Source of the DNA: Saccharibacillus qingshengii
GTDB taxonomy: Bacteria > Bacillota > Bacilli > Paenibacillales > Paenibacillaceae
NCBI RefSeq assembly: GCF_013185195.1
Contig: NZ_JAAZWC010000003.1
Location: 186,001 to 250,000, forward strand
DNA: 64,000 nucleotides
Direction: 5' to 3'
Below the pieces are notes generated by a model, which was given only the letters and a program-made list of their open reading frames with translations, was not told where the DNA came from and ran no database searches. The position numbers and the translations under genes are program-made. Positions 55,372 to 64,000 of this stretch are shown in pieces. The number at the start of each line of letters is the position of its first letter. Positions within the stretch are counted from its first letter, which is position 1.

Positions 55372-57405
55372 ATGAAGAAAACGGACATAGTCATTCTTGC
55401 CGGCGTGCTTGGAATCATTCTGATGATGATTCTGCCGATTCCGACCTGGCTGCTCGACATTTTGATCGTAATCAATATTGCGATTGCGATGCTGATCATG
55501 CTGCTTGCGATGAGTACCAAGGAAGCGCTGCAGTTTTCGATCTTCCCTGCCCTGCTGTTGATCACGACGCTTTTCCGGTTGTCGCTTAACATTTCGACAA
55601 CCAAACTGATTTTGGGACAGGCTGATGCGGGTTCCGTTGTCGCGACATTCGGCGAATTCGTTGCGGGCGGAGAGATCGCGATCGGCTTTATCGTCTTTCT
55701 GATTTTGGTCGCCGTGCAATTTATCGTTATTGTCAAAGGTTCTGAACGCGTAGCCGAAGTAGGAGCGCGCTTTACGCTCGACGCGATGCCCGGCAAGCAG
55801 ATGAGCATTGACGCCGATCTGAACGCCGGCCTGATCAATGAACAGCAGGCGCGGGAAAGACGTTCTAAAATCGAGCGCGAAGCGGACTTCTACGGCGCAA
55901 TGGACGGAGCAAGTAAATTCGTAAAAGGCGATGCGATCGCCAGCATTATCCTGCTGATTATCAACTTGGTCGGCGGTTTCATTATCGGCATGACGATTCA
56001 CGGCATGGAGTTCTCGGACGCTTTATCGACGTATTCGATCTTGACTATCGGGGACGGACTGGTAAGCCAGATCCCGGCGCTGCTCATCTCGACCGCATCG
56101 GGTCTGATTGTAACGCGCGCTACCTCGGAAGGGAACCTGGCGGACGATGTAGTCGGACAGCTGTTCTCGTTCCCTAAACTTCTGTATATCGTAGCTGCAG
56201 CAATCGCCCTGCTTGGCTTCCTGACTCCGATTCATTGGTTCTCGACCCTTCCGCTTGCCGGTCTGCTCTTCTTCGCCGCCCGGCGTATGCAGAGCAACTT
56301 GACCAGGCAGCAGGTCGCGGAAGAACTTCAGGAAGAAGAGCAGCAGATCGAAGAAGTACGCAGTCCCGAAAGTGTGGTCAGTCTGCTGCAGATCGATCCG
56401 ATCGAATTCGAATTCGGCTACGGACTGATTCCGCTGGCGGATATGCAGCAGGGCGGAGATCTGCTGGACCGGATCATTATGATACGCCGGCAGTGTGCGT
56501 TGGAACTGGGGCTTGTCGTTCCGGTTATCCGAATTCGCGACAATATTCAACTGAGGCCCAACGAATACGTGATCAAGATCAAAGGAAACGTGGTCGGACG
56601 GGGAGAGCTTCTGCTCAATCATTATCTGGCCATGAGCCCCGGCTTCGACGACGAGAGTATCACCGGGATCGAGACGATGGAACCCGCGTTCGGGCTTCCG
56701 GCGCTGTGGATCGACGAGACGACCAAAGAACGTGCCGAACTGTCGGGTTATACGGTGGTCGATCCTCCTTCCGTCGTAGCTACGCATTTGACCGAACTGG
56801 TCAAACGCCATGCCCACGAACTGCTGGGCCGTCAGGAGACCAGAGCTCTGATCGACAATCTCAAGGAAAGCTATCCGGTGCTTGTCGACGAGCTTATTCC
56901 TTCGGTACTGGCAATCGGGGATATCCAGAAAGTGCTGGCGAAGCTGCTTAAGGAGAAAATTTCGATCCGCGATATGGTGACGATTTTCGAAACGCTGGCG
57001 GATTACGGCACTTACACGAAAGATCCCGAAATATTGACCGAATATGTACGTCAAGCGCTGTCGCGCCAGATCACCCAGCAGTTCACGCAGCAGGGAGAAA
57101 CGATGCGGGTGATTACCGTAGGGCCGAATCTTGAAAAGAAGATCGCCGAAAGCGTGCAGCAGACCGAACAAGGCAGTTATCTGGCTCTCGATCCGGTATC
57201 GACACAGACGGTCTATCAAAAGCTGACCGAGCAGGTAAACCGTGCCGTTCAATCCGGACAGCAGCCGATTCTGCTCGCTTCGCCTACCATCCGTATGTAT
57301 ATGCGCCAAATTATCGAACGTACCATGCAGGACATTCCGGTACTCTCCTACAGTGAACTTGAACCGAGTGTTGAAATTCAAAGTGTCGGAGTGGTGAACT
57401 TATGA
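55372..57405 (+). CDS. flhA: Flagellar export protein FlhA
   Basis: FlhA is the largest export-gate protein and docks chaperone-substrate complexes. The 677-residue protein has about eight N-terminal membrane helices with the FHIPEP-family region (LNISTTKLILG, EVGARFTLDAMPGKQMSIDADL) and a large cytoplasmic C-domain from about 330. ATG follows CGGAGGG. It overlaps flhF by four bases. Confidence 0.98.
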   Translation: MKKTDIVILAGVLGIILMMILPIPTWLLDILIVINIAIAMLIMLLAMSTKEALQFSIFPALLLITTLFRLSLNISTTKLILGQADAGSVVATFGEFVAGGEIAIGFIVFLILVAVQFIVIVKGSERVAEVGARFTLDAMPGKQMSIDADLNAGLINEQQARERRSKIEREADFYGAMDGASKFVKGDAIASIILLIINLVGGFIIGMTIHGMEFSDALSTYSILTIGDGLVSQIPALLISTASGLIVTRATSEGNLADDVVGQLFSFPKLLYIVAAAIALLGFLTPIHWFSTLPLAGLLFFAARRMQSNLTRQQVAEELQEEEQQIEEVRSPESVVSLLQIDPIEFEFGYGLIPLADMQQGGDLLDRIIMIRRQCALELGLVVPVIRIRDNIQLRPNEYVIKIKGNVVGRGELLLNHYLAMSPGFDDESITGIETMEPAFGLPALWIDETTKERAELSGYTVVDPPSVVATHLTELVKRHAHELLGRQETRALIDNLKESYPVLVDELIPSVLAIGDIQKVLAKLLKEKISIRDMVTIFETLADYGTYTKDPEILTEYVRQALSRQITQQFTQQGETMRVITVGPNLEKKIAESVQQTEQGSYLALDPVSTQTVYQKLTEQVNRAVQSGQQPILLASPTIRMYMRQIIERTMQDIPVLSYSELEPSVEIQSVGVVNL

Positions 57406-58838
57406 TCGTTAAGCGTTATGTAGTGGAGACGATGATTGAAGCCATGCAGAAAATCCGGACCGATCTGGGCTCCGATGCCGTGATCTTGAGCACCAAAGAA
57501 ACGAAAGTCGGCGGATTGTTCGGACTGTTTGGCAAAAAAATGTTGGAAGTGGTAGCGGCCCTGGAAACCGAAAAAAAAGCCGACGAAAAAGCGCGCAAGA
57601 CGACCGAACCGCCGGCTCCGACGCTGTCCGTTCCTGCTGCAATACCGCGCAGTGCGGGGGCTGGCGCTTATCGCAAAGCTAGTGCCGCAGGTGCATCCCA
57701 GCAGATGCCGGACGCTCAAAAGGAAAAAGTTACAACGCTGGAAACTGGGCAAAATGTCGCGGTTTCTTCTTCAATTAAGAGTCTTGAGAACCTTCATATA
57801 AAACCTGAGGCCCAATCTTCCGATAATTCTTTTAACGGGAGTATGAGGCCCGCGCCTTCTCCGGAAAGAAGGACGACGGTTCCGGAAGATTACACCCCCG
57901 CCGTCCAAGCCGAGCAGCAGCTCCAGTTGGAACGCAGCATCCGGGAATTCCAGGGCGAACGGGTACAAGCGGGAGAAGACAGGTTGTACGAAGAGCTTCA
58001 TCGGATGCGTCTGATGATCGACAAATTGTCCAAAAGCGATGACCGGTCCGACCCGCTTCCGGAAAACCTGGAGAAGCTGTTGACCCGACTGCGCGAGCAG
58101 CATGTCGAGGAAACCCTGATTGAAGAATGGCTGGAAAATGTACGCAGTTCAGACGAAGCCGCTTTTTCCATCTCTTCCGCAGAGGCGTTGAAGCAGACCA
58201 TTCGGGACTTCGCGACCACTCGCGAAGGAGGAGGGATCGGAGCCGAAACGCGCATCGTGTATATCGCGGGCCCTACGGGGGTCGGGAAAACGACAACGAT
58301 TGCAAAACTGGCTGCCGAGCAAATGTTCAAGAAAAAAAGAAAGGTCGGCTTTATTACTTCCGACACCTACCGGATCTCCGCGATCGAACAGCTTCGGACC
58401 TATGCGTCAATCCTTAACGTTCCGCTAGAAGTCGTTCAGTCGCCCGGGGATCTGCAGAGAGCTTTTCAGAAGCTTGAAGGCTGCGATCTGATTTTGATGG
58501 ATACGGCAGGGCGGAATTACCGCAACGAAATGCTGGTGTCCGAACTTCAGGCTTTGATCGCTCCCGTCGAACACAGTGAAACCTATCTGGTATTGAGCCT
58601 GACATCCAAGTATGGGGACATGGCCGAAATTACGGAGAACTTCAGCCAATATCCTTTGGATAAAGTCATCTTCACCAAAGCCGACGAAACCGGAAGCTTT
58701 GGCAGTATTTTCAGGCTCCTCCATCAGTACCCGCTTAAGTATTCCTACATCACGAACGGACAAAACGTACCGGATGATCTGCTGCTTCCCGGCGGGGAAC
58801 TCCTTGTTGATGTCCTGCTGGGAGAACAAAGCTTATGA
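57402..58838 (+). CDS. flhF: Flagellar biosynthesis GTPase FlhF
   Basis: FlhF is an SRP-family GTPase that sets flagellar location. The 478-residue protein has the N-terminal MIVKRYVVETMIEAMQKIR, a basic Pro/Ala-rich linker, an N domain, and a G domain with [18 protein letters not shown], the DTAGRNYRN motif, and FTKADETGSFG. It overlaps flhA and flhG by four bases each, a coupled flhA-flhF-flhG set. Confidence 0.96.
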   Translation: MIVKRYVVETMIEAMQKIRTDLGSDAVILSTKETKVGGLFGLFGKKMLEVVAALETEKKADEKARKTTEPPAPTLSVPAAIPRSAGAGAYRKASAAGASQQMPDAQKEKVTTLETGQNVAVSSSIKSLENLHIKPEAQSSDNSFNGSMRPAPSPERRTTVPEDYTPAVQAEQQLQLERSIREFQGERVQAGEDRLYEELHRMRLMIDKLSKSDDRSDPLPENLEKLLTRLREQHVEETLIEEWLENVRSSDEAAFSISSAEALKQTIRDFATTREGGGIGAETRIVYIAGPTGVGKTTTIAKLAAEQMFKKKRKVGFITSDTYRISAIEQLRTYASILNVPLEVVQSPGDLQRAFQKLEGCDLILMDTAGRNYRNEMLVSELQALIAPVEHSETYLVLSLTSKYGDMAEITENFSQYPLDKVIFTKADETGSFGSIFRLLHQYPLKYSYITNGQNVPDDLLLPGGELLVDVLLGEQSL

Positions 58839-59731
58839 GTGATCAGGCCGCGGCACTCCGGGAGATGATTTCTTCACTCAGACCCGCTCCGTCCAGGAAG
58901 CCCGACTCTTCCGATCCTTCCGAGAAAACGGCACACATCATTGCGGTTACAAGCGGAAAAGGAGGAGTCGGCAAATCGAACTTTACTTTGAACTTTGCTC
59001 TCGAACTCCAAAAGTTGGGAAAAAAAGTGCTGGTGTTCGACGCCGATATCGGAATGGCCAACATCGACGTATTAATGGGTGTCCGTTCACAGTACAATTT
59101 GTTTCATCTGCTAAAGCGAGAAAAAAGCATGAGCGAAATTATTCAGTCGGGTCCGAATTCGCTTCCTTTTATCGCAGGAGGATCGGGCATGACCGAGTTG
59201 TTCTCGCTTTCCGAAGACGATCTGCTGCACTTTACCGGACAAATTGAAGAAATCGCTCGGGATCTGGATTACATTCTATTCGATACCGGTGCGGGATTAT
59301 CCAAAGAGACGATTCGATTCATTACCGCCTCCGATGAATGCATCGTGGTTACCACGCCGGAACCTACCGCCATTACCGATGCGTATGCGTTGGTCAAAGT
59401 GGTGCACGACCTTGAACATTCCGCAGTATTCCGACTAGTCGTGAACCGGGCCATGGACCGGCGTGAAGCCCAACAGACGGCGGACAAGATCAGGCTGGTG
59501 GCCCAAAAATTTCTCCAATTGGATATTCCGGTTCTCGGGCATGTCAGCGACGACCCCCATGTGAGTCAGGCGGTCAAAAAGCAGACGCCTTTCTCTATCC
59601 GGTTTCCGAACAGTCCGGCTTCGAAAGACATCCAAGAGCTGGCCTTTCGTTATACGCAACATTCCTTGCAGGTTCGAGCCGATTCGCCGAAAGGAATCAA
59701 AGGCTTTGTAAACAGACTATTAAAACGGTGA
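58835..59731 (+). CDS. flhG: Flagellar number regulator FlhG (YlxH), MinD-like ATPase
   Basis: FlhG is a MinD/ParA-type ATPase that controls flagellar number with FlhF. The 298-residue protein has an N-terminal activation helix, the deviant Walker A SGKGGVGKSNFTLNFA, DADIGMANIDVLMG, and DTGAGLSKETI. The C-terminus has basic and hydrophobic residues (FVNRLLKR) that may form the membrane-targeting helix. It overlaps flhF by four bases. Confidence 0.96.
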   Translation: MSDQAAALREMISSLRPAPSRKPDSSDPSEKTAHIIAVTSGKGGVGKSNFTLNFALELQKLGKKVLVFDADIGMANIDVLMGVRSQYNLFHLLKREKSMSEIIQSGPNSLPFIAGGSGMTELFSLSEDDLLHFTGQIEEIARDLDYILFDTGAGLSKETIRFITASDECIVVTTPEPTAITDAYALVKVVHDLEHSAVFRLVVNRAMDRREAQQTADKIRLVAQKFLQLDIPVLGHVSDDPHVSQAVKKQTPFSIRFPNSPASKDIQELAFRYTQHSLQVRADSPKGIKGFVNRLLKR

Positions 59732-59764
59732 AACTGATTCTGGAGCAGGACAGGAGTTGAGGGA

Positions 59765-61258
59765 ATGACGCCATATCGCGTGTTAGTGGTCGACGATTCC
59801 GCTTTTATGCGCAAGATCGTATCCGACCTGATCGAACGGGACGTATCCTTCTCTGTTGCCGGTACGGCAACGAATGGACGGGAAGCGGTCGAGAAAATCA
59901 GAAAAATCAAACCGGACATTGTGACGATGGACGTGGAAATGCCCGAGATGAACGGCCTGGAATCTCTCCGGGTCATTATGGGCGAATATCCCCTGCCGGT
60001 CATCATGCTCTCGGGAATCAATGAAGAAGGCATGAGAGAGACGATTATGGCTCTGGAAGCAGGGGCATTCGATTTTATCCGCAAACCTTCCGTATCCAAT
60101 TCCCAGGATATCGAAGCGGTAGGAGAAGCACTGCTGCGTCAACTGCATGCGGCCGTACACGACTCCGCCTGGAGAAAAGACAAGCCCGCGCCTTCGAAAG
60201 CATTAAGCGCGCTGCCCGATCCGGCAGAAGACCGGCGGGTGGAGCCTGGTATTTCATCTCAGGAAAATAGACATCCGGAAGAAAAAGCGGCGGAAACACC
60301 GAGGCCGAAAAGCGATCCTTCGCTGACGGCAGACCGAAACCGCAAAGAAATCACGGGAGAAACCAAGGCATCTACCGGCAGCTCGCCTGCGCCCAAAGCC
60401 AAAACGCCTGCCGTACCTCCTTCTTCGCAGCCTCCGCGTCCAGCGGCGCCGCGCGAAGAGAAAAAAGTGGAGCGTCCGGCAGCAGCGCCCCGGCCTTCCG
60501 CTTCGGTAGACAAGATCCAGCCTCGCGGCGATACAGCGGCATCATCGATCAAAAAGCCCGCACCGCCGCTTACCGGATCGAAAACGCCGCTGCCGTCGGA
60601 ACGTAAAGTACCCGACAAAGTATCCGAGCGTCCGGCTTCGCCTTCGCCGGTTTCCCGTGTTTCGGCGGGCGGCGATGTGATCGACCAGATTGTGGCGGTC
60701 GGATGCTCGACCGGTGGACCAAGAGCTCTCAAAGAACTGCTGGAAAATATTCCGGCGTCGTTCCCGGCTCCGATCGTCATCGTGCAGCATATGCCGCCGA
60801 AGTTTACCCACTCTCTGGCACAGCGTCTCAACACGCTGAGTCCGCTCGAGGTGGTCGAAGCCCAGCAGGGCATGCCTCTGCGAAAAGGAACGGCTTATAT
60901 CGCTCCGGGTGGCCAGCATTTGCTTGTAAAACGTACCGGCAGCGGCCAGTATGCGATTGAGCTCTCCGACGCTCCGCCTCAGAACGGTCATCGACCTTCG
61001 GTAGGCGCCATGTTCGACTCGATTCTTCCGATCAGCGAAGTTCGCCGGCATGCGGTCATTATGACGGGGATGGGCAGCGACGGAGCCAAAGAAATGAAAA
61101 AGTTGTACGACTCGGGAATTTCCACCACGATTGCAGAAAGCGAAGAGACCTGCGTGGTTTACGGGATGCCAAGATCGGCAGCCGAATTAAACTGTGTGAT
61201 GCACCTGCTTCCTCTGCCGCAAATCGCAACAAAATTAAATCAGGTCGTCAAATCTTAA
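59765..61258 (+). CDS. cheB: Chemotaxis methylesterase CheB with extended linker
   Basis: CheB removes methyl groups from chemoreceptors. The 497-residue protein has an N-terminal receiver (phospho-acceptor Asp56 in TMDVEMPEMNG) and a C-terminal esterase with VGCSTGGPRALKELL, VQHMPPKFTHSLAQRL and MTGMGSDGAKEM (Ser-His-Asp triad). Between them lies a linker of about 165 residues rich in Pro, Ala, Lys and Ser (about 135-300). That makes it about 140 residues longer than B. subtilis CheB. It sits between flhG and cheA as in Bacillus. Confidence 0.96.
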   Translation: MTPYRVLVVDDSAFMRKIVSDLIERDVSFSVAGTATNGREAVEKIRKIKPDIVTMDVEMPEMNGLESLRVIMGEYPLPVIMLSGINEEGMRETIMALEAGAFDFIRKPSVSNSQDIEAVGEALLRQLHAAVHDSAWRKDKPAPSKALSALPDPAEDRRVEPGISSQENRHPEEKAAETPRPKSDPSLTADRNRKEITGETKASTGSSPAPKAKTPAVPPSSQPPRPAAPREEKKVERPAAAPRPSASVDKIQPRGDTAASSIKKPAPPLTGSKTPLPSERKVPDKVSERPASPSPVSRVSAGGDVIDQIVAVGCSTGGPRALKELLENIPASFPAPIVIVQHMPPKFTHSLAQRLNTLSPLEVVEAQQGMPLRKGTAYIAPGGQHLLVKRTGSGQYAIELSDAPPQNGHRPSVGAMFDSILPISEVRRHAVIMTGMGSDGAKEMKKLYDSGISTTIAESEETCVVYGMPRSAAELNCVMHLLPLPQIATKLNQVVKS

Positions 61259-61287
61259 CTGCATTTTAACGGAGGAGGTGTCTCGCG

Positions 61288-63372
61288 ATGGACATGAATC
61301 AATATCTATCCATGTTTATTGATGAGTCGAATGATCATTTGCAATCGTTAAACGAAAAAATGTTGGAGCTTGAAGCAAGCCCGGAAGACATCGGGATCGT
61401 ACAGGTTATTTTCCGCTCGGCGCATACGCTGAAAGGGATGGCCGCCACGATGGGATTCGAAGATCTGGCTGCGCTGACCCATCAGATGGAAAACGTGCTC
61501 GATCTGGTCCGCAACGACAAGTTGAAGATGCAGAACTTTATCTTCGATACTTTGTTCAAAAGTCTCGATGCCCTCGAAGCTATGGTTCAAGACATTACGC
61601 AGGGCGGAGAAGGCAAAGAAGACGTTACCGCCATCGTCACGTCCCTTCAATCGATCGTGCGCGGCGAAGTGCCAAGCAGCGACGGTGCGGCTCCGGCCGC
61701 GAAAGAGGCGGCTCCCCAAGCAGCCGCTTCGGGTACTCCGATTTCCAAAGAACAGGTTCAGCTCGACGAATTTCAATATTCGATTCTTCAACAGTCGCTC
61801 GCGGCAGGACATCGGGTACTCTATATCGAAGTTTCCATTCGGGAGGATTGCCAACTGAAAGCAGCCCGCGCCTATATGGTGTTCGATCTGCTCGAGCGAA
61901 GCGGCGAAGTCGTGAAATCGCATCCAACCGTCCAGGAAATCGAACAAGAGAAATTCGATCGCAGTTTCTCCCTTTATTTCATTACCGAAAAAGATCCGGA
62001 AGAACTGCGTTCGATGATTCTGAATCTGTCCGAGATCGAAGATGCCAAACTGGCTTCGATCGATTCCGACACCTTGTCCCAACTGGCCCAGAAGCTTGAA
62101 CTCGAAGAAGCTTCGGCCGCTTTGGAAACCGCACCTTCGGAAGCGGCTCCCGTGGAGGCCGACAAAGCGCTGGTCGCCGAGAAAGACAAACCGGTTGCAA
62201 CCAAAAAAGTGGTCGCCGCACCTTCGCGTACGATTCGGGTCGATATTGAACGTCTCGACGTGTTGATGAATCTGTTCAGCGAACTTTTGATCGACCGTGT
62301 ACGTCTGGAACAACTGGCTACCGAGATCAAGAGCCAGGAGCTGACCGAATCGGTCGAGCATATGGGCCGCGTAAGCAGCGACCTGCAGAACATCGTCATG
62401 AAACTTCGGATGGTGGCGATCGATACCGTCTTCAACCGCTTCCCGCGGATGGTACGGGATTTGGCCAAATCGCTCGGCAAAAAGCTTGACTTGGTGATCA
62501 CCGGCGCCGAAACGGAGCTTGACCGTACGGTTATCGACGAAATCGGCGATCCGCTTGTCCACCTTCTGCGCAACTCCGTCGATCACGGCATCGAATCGAT
62601 CGCGGAGCGGATTGCGGCCGGCAAACCGGAAACGGGCACCGTTCATCTGCGCGCATTCCACAGCGGCAACCACGTGTTTATCGAAATCCAGGACGACGGC
62701 AAAGGCATCGACCGCAACAAGATTCTGGCTTCGGCGATCAAAAAAGGCGTCGTAACCGAAGACGAGTCGCGGACCATGACCGACGAGCAGGTGTATCAAC
62801 TGCTGTTCGCGGCAGGCTTCAGTACGGCGGAGGTCATTTCCGACATTTCGGGACGCGGTGTAGGTCTGGACGTAGTAAAATCGAAAATCGCTTCTCTCGG
62901 CGGCCATGTGGCCGTTACGTCGACACTCGGCGAAGGAACGCTCTTCTCGGTTCAACTGCCGCTTACGCTGTCCATTATCTCCGCCATGATGATTCGCCTG
63001 GGTTCGGAGAAGTACGCAATTCCGCTGTCTTCGATCGTAGAGACGGGCATTATCCGCAAAGAACAGGTTCGAAACGTTCACGGAAGCAAATTGATTCCTT
63101 ACCGCGAGGCTCATATTCCGCTCATGTCGCTGAGCCGTTTCTTCGACGCCACGGATTACAACGAGGACGACGAAGAAGAGACGGAAATCGTGGTCATTCG
63201 CAAAGGAGATCGTTTGGCTGCACTGGCTATCGACTCTTTCATTGGCCAGAACGAAATCGTCATCAAGAACCTGGGCAAATATTTGCCTCAAGTTCAGGGG
63301 ATTTCCGGTGCTACCATCCTGGGCGACGGTCAAGTGGCCTTGATTCTCGATCCAAACGCGCTTATTAAATGA
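61288..63372 (+). CDS. cheA: Chemotaxis histidine kinase CheA
   Basis: CheA autophosphorylates and passes phosphate to CheY and CheB. The 694-residue protein has a P1 Hpt domain with the phospho-His46 in FRSAHTLKGMAATMGF and a P2 region (about 150-260). A P3 dimerisation helix pair follows (IDVLMNLFSELLIDRVRLEQ). The P4 ATPase has NSVDHGIESI, DDGKGIDRN, and SDISGRGVGLDVVKSK, and a CheW-like P5 domain ends the protein. ATG follows ACGGAGGAGGTG. Confidence 0.98.
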   Translation: MDMNQYLSMFIDESNDHLQSLNEKMLELEASPEDIGIVQVIFRSAHTLKGMAATMGFEDLAALTHQMENVLDLVRNDKLKMQNFIFDTLFKSLDALEAMVQDITQGGEGKEDVTAIVTSLQSIVRGEVPSSDGAAPAAKEAAPQAAASGTPISKEQVQLDEFQYSILQQSLAAGHRVLYIEVSIREDCQLKAARAYMVFDLLERSGEVVKSHPTVQEIEQEKFDRSFSLYFITEKDPEELRSMILNLSEIEDAKLASIDSDTLSQLAQKLELEEASAALETAPSEAAPVEADKALVAEKDKPVATKKVVAAPSRTIRVDIERLDVLMNLFSELLIDRVRLEQLATEIKSQELTESVEHMGRVSSDLQNIVMKLRMVAIDTVFNRFPRMVRDLAKSLGKKLDLVITGAETELDRTVIDEIGDPLVHLLRNSVDHGIESIAERIAAGKPETGTVHLRAFHSGNHVFIEIQDDGKGIDRNKILASAIKKGVVTEDESRTMTDEQVYQLLFAAGFSTAEVISDISGRGVGLDVVKSKIASLGGHVAVTSTLGEGTLFSVQLPLTLSIISAMMIRLGSEKYAIPLSSIVETGIIRKEQVRNVHGSKLIPYREAHIPLMSLSRFFDATDYNEDDEEETEIVVIRKGDRLAALAIDSFIGQNEIVIKNLGKYLPQVQGISGATILGDGQVALILDPNALIK

Positions 63373-63504
63373 TCGGGACCCAAATCCTTGGCCGGTTCGA
63401 ATGACATTTCGCAGCGCCGCACGATGCCGGATAGCAGGCAAAAGCGGCTGCCGGAATAAGCGGAACGGTCAAGGGCCATGGGCCCAATAAAGGGGGATTT
63501 TTTT

Positions 63505-63966
63505 GTGGCAGAACAAATCAAGGTAATTGTGTTTGCATTGGGTAATGAAGAGTACGGTATTGACGTTGATAAAGTGCGTACGATCGAACGTATGATGCCG
63601 ATCACGCGCGTACCGAAGACCTACTCGTTTATCAAAGGTGTGATCAATCTTCGCGGTGTGGTTATTCCGGTGATCGATCTCAGAGGGCGCTTTAACCTCG
63701 TGGAGTCGGAATACACGGATCAGACCCGTATCATTATTGTCGCTGTCGGAGATATGGAAGTCGGCTTTATCGTAGATGCCGCGAACGACGTCGTCGATCT
63801 GGATCGCGACAACATCGATTCGCCGCCGGAAGTCGTCGGAGGAGTCAAAGCGAAGTATCTGGACGGAGTAGCGAAAGTCGGCGAAGACCGCCTGCTGATT
63901 ATGTTGAATCTGGCGGAAGTACTGAACCGGGGTGAAGTGGCACACCTCGAGCAGTTAGAGGACTAG
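63505..63966 (+). CDS. cheW: Chemotaxis coupling protein CheW
   Basis: CheW links CheA to chemoreceptors. The 153-residue protein starts (GTG) MAEQIKVIVFALGNEEYGID and has the CheW fold motifs PITRVPKTYSFIKGVINLRG and VVIPVIDLRGRF. GTG 63505 lies eight bases after AAAGGGGGA; an ATG at 63478 is before that site. A 132-bp gap separates it from cheA. Confidence 0.96.
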   Translation: MAEQIKVIVFALGNEEYGIDVDKVRTIERMMPITRVPKTYSFIKGVINLRGVVIPVIDLRGRFNLVESEYTDQTRIIIVAVGDMEVGFIVDAANDVVDLDRDNIDSPPEVVGGVKAKYLDGVAKVGEDRLLIMLNLAEVLNRGEVAHLEQLED

Positions 63967-63970
63967 AAGT

Positions 63971-64000
63971 ATGGAGATTTATTCGAAACTCGAAGGCTTC
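63971..64000 (+). CDS. cheC: Probable CheC, N-terminal fragment cut by window edge
   Basis: Only the first ten codons (MEIYSKLEGF) are present, starting 4 bp after cheW with TAGAGGA upstream. In Bacillales cheC follows cheW, and its start resembles this peptide. The call rests mainly on position. Confidence 0.5.
   Translation, partial: MEIYSKLEGF

Noticed and set aside
1-64000. tRNA, rRNA, CRISPR array, insertion sequence, prophage or toxin-antitoxin loci
   Set aside because: None was seen on either strand; the window is conserved chromosomal backbone.

Overview
The window is chromosomal housekeeping DNA from a Gram-positive, motile, endospore-former-type Bacillales bacterium. It is most likely a member of the Paenibacillaceae (Paenibacillus or a relative), judging from the moderately high GC codon choice and the gene order. 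That order follows the Bacillus subtilis plsX-to-fla/che region, with the insertions and losses noted below. Nearly all genes are on the + strand; only comM is on the - strand. I saw no rRNA, tRNA, insertion sequence, prophage or CRISPR array.

Region 1 (134-6282) is a fatty-acid synthesis operon, plsX-fabH-fabD-fabG-acpP-fabF, followed by rnc and a strong terminator. Region 2 (6443-16068) holds chromosome condensation and the co-translational targeting and ribosome-maturation genes: smc, ftsY, a hemolysin-III-like membrane protein, ylxM, ffh, rpsP, khpA, rimM and trmD. Region 3 (16247-24847) holds a large TPM-domain surface or membrane protein placed between trmD and rplS, then rplS, lepB, rbgA, rnhB, an orphan FliK-like/FlhB-C-terminus-like pair preceded by a sigma-D-like promoter, and yraN. 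Region 4 (24977-30990) holds comM (minus strand), a solitary ohrR, sucCD and dprA. Region 5 (31105-36623) is topA-trmFO-hslV-hslU. The recombinase gene xerC/codV and the regulator gene codY, which flank hslVU in B. subtilis, are absent here.

Region 6 (37024 to the end) is a fla/che superoperon: flgB-flgC-fliE-fliF-fliG-fliH-fliI-fliJ-motE-like-fliK-flgD-(flagellar operon protein)-flgE-swrD-fliL-fliM-fliY-cheY-fliO-fliP-fliQ-fliR-flhB-flhA-flhF-flhG-cheB-cheA-cheW and the first codons of a probable cheC. It encodes the rod and hook start, MS ring, switch, export apparatus, and placement and chemotaxis signalling genes in near-canonical order, with many overlapping or closely spaced genes.

The most interesting signals are regulatory. 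(i) A 19-bp motif occurs twice, 18/19 identical, in the two large internal gaps of the fla/che operon (before fliI and before flgE), and the fliI copy lies just after an intrinsic terminator. (ii) A good sigma-D promoter match precedes the orphan FliK-like/FlhB-like pair, far from the fla/che operon. (iii) The ylxM promoter -35 box lies inside the arm of the preceding gene's terminator. (iv) A 17-bp tandem repeat lies in the flgB leader, where codY would be expected. Protein oddities include an Ala/Ser-rich insertion in TrmD, an HslV without a Thr or Ser directly after Met1, and long low-complexity linkers in CheB and FliY.
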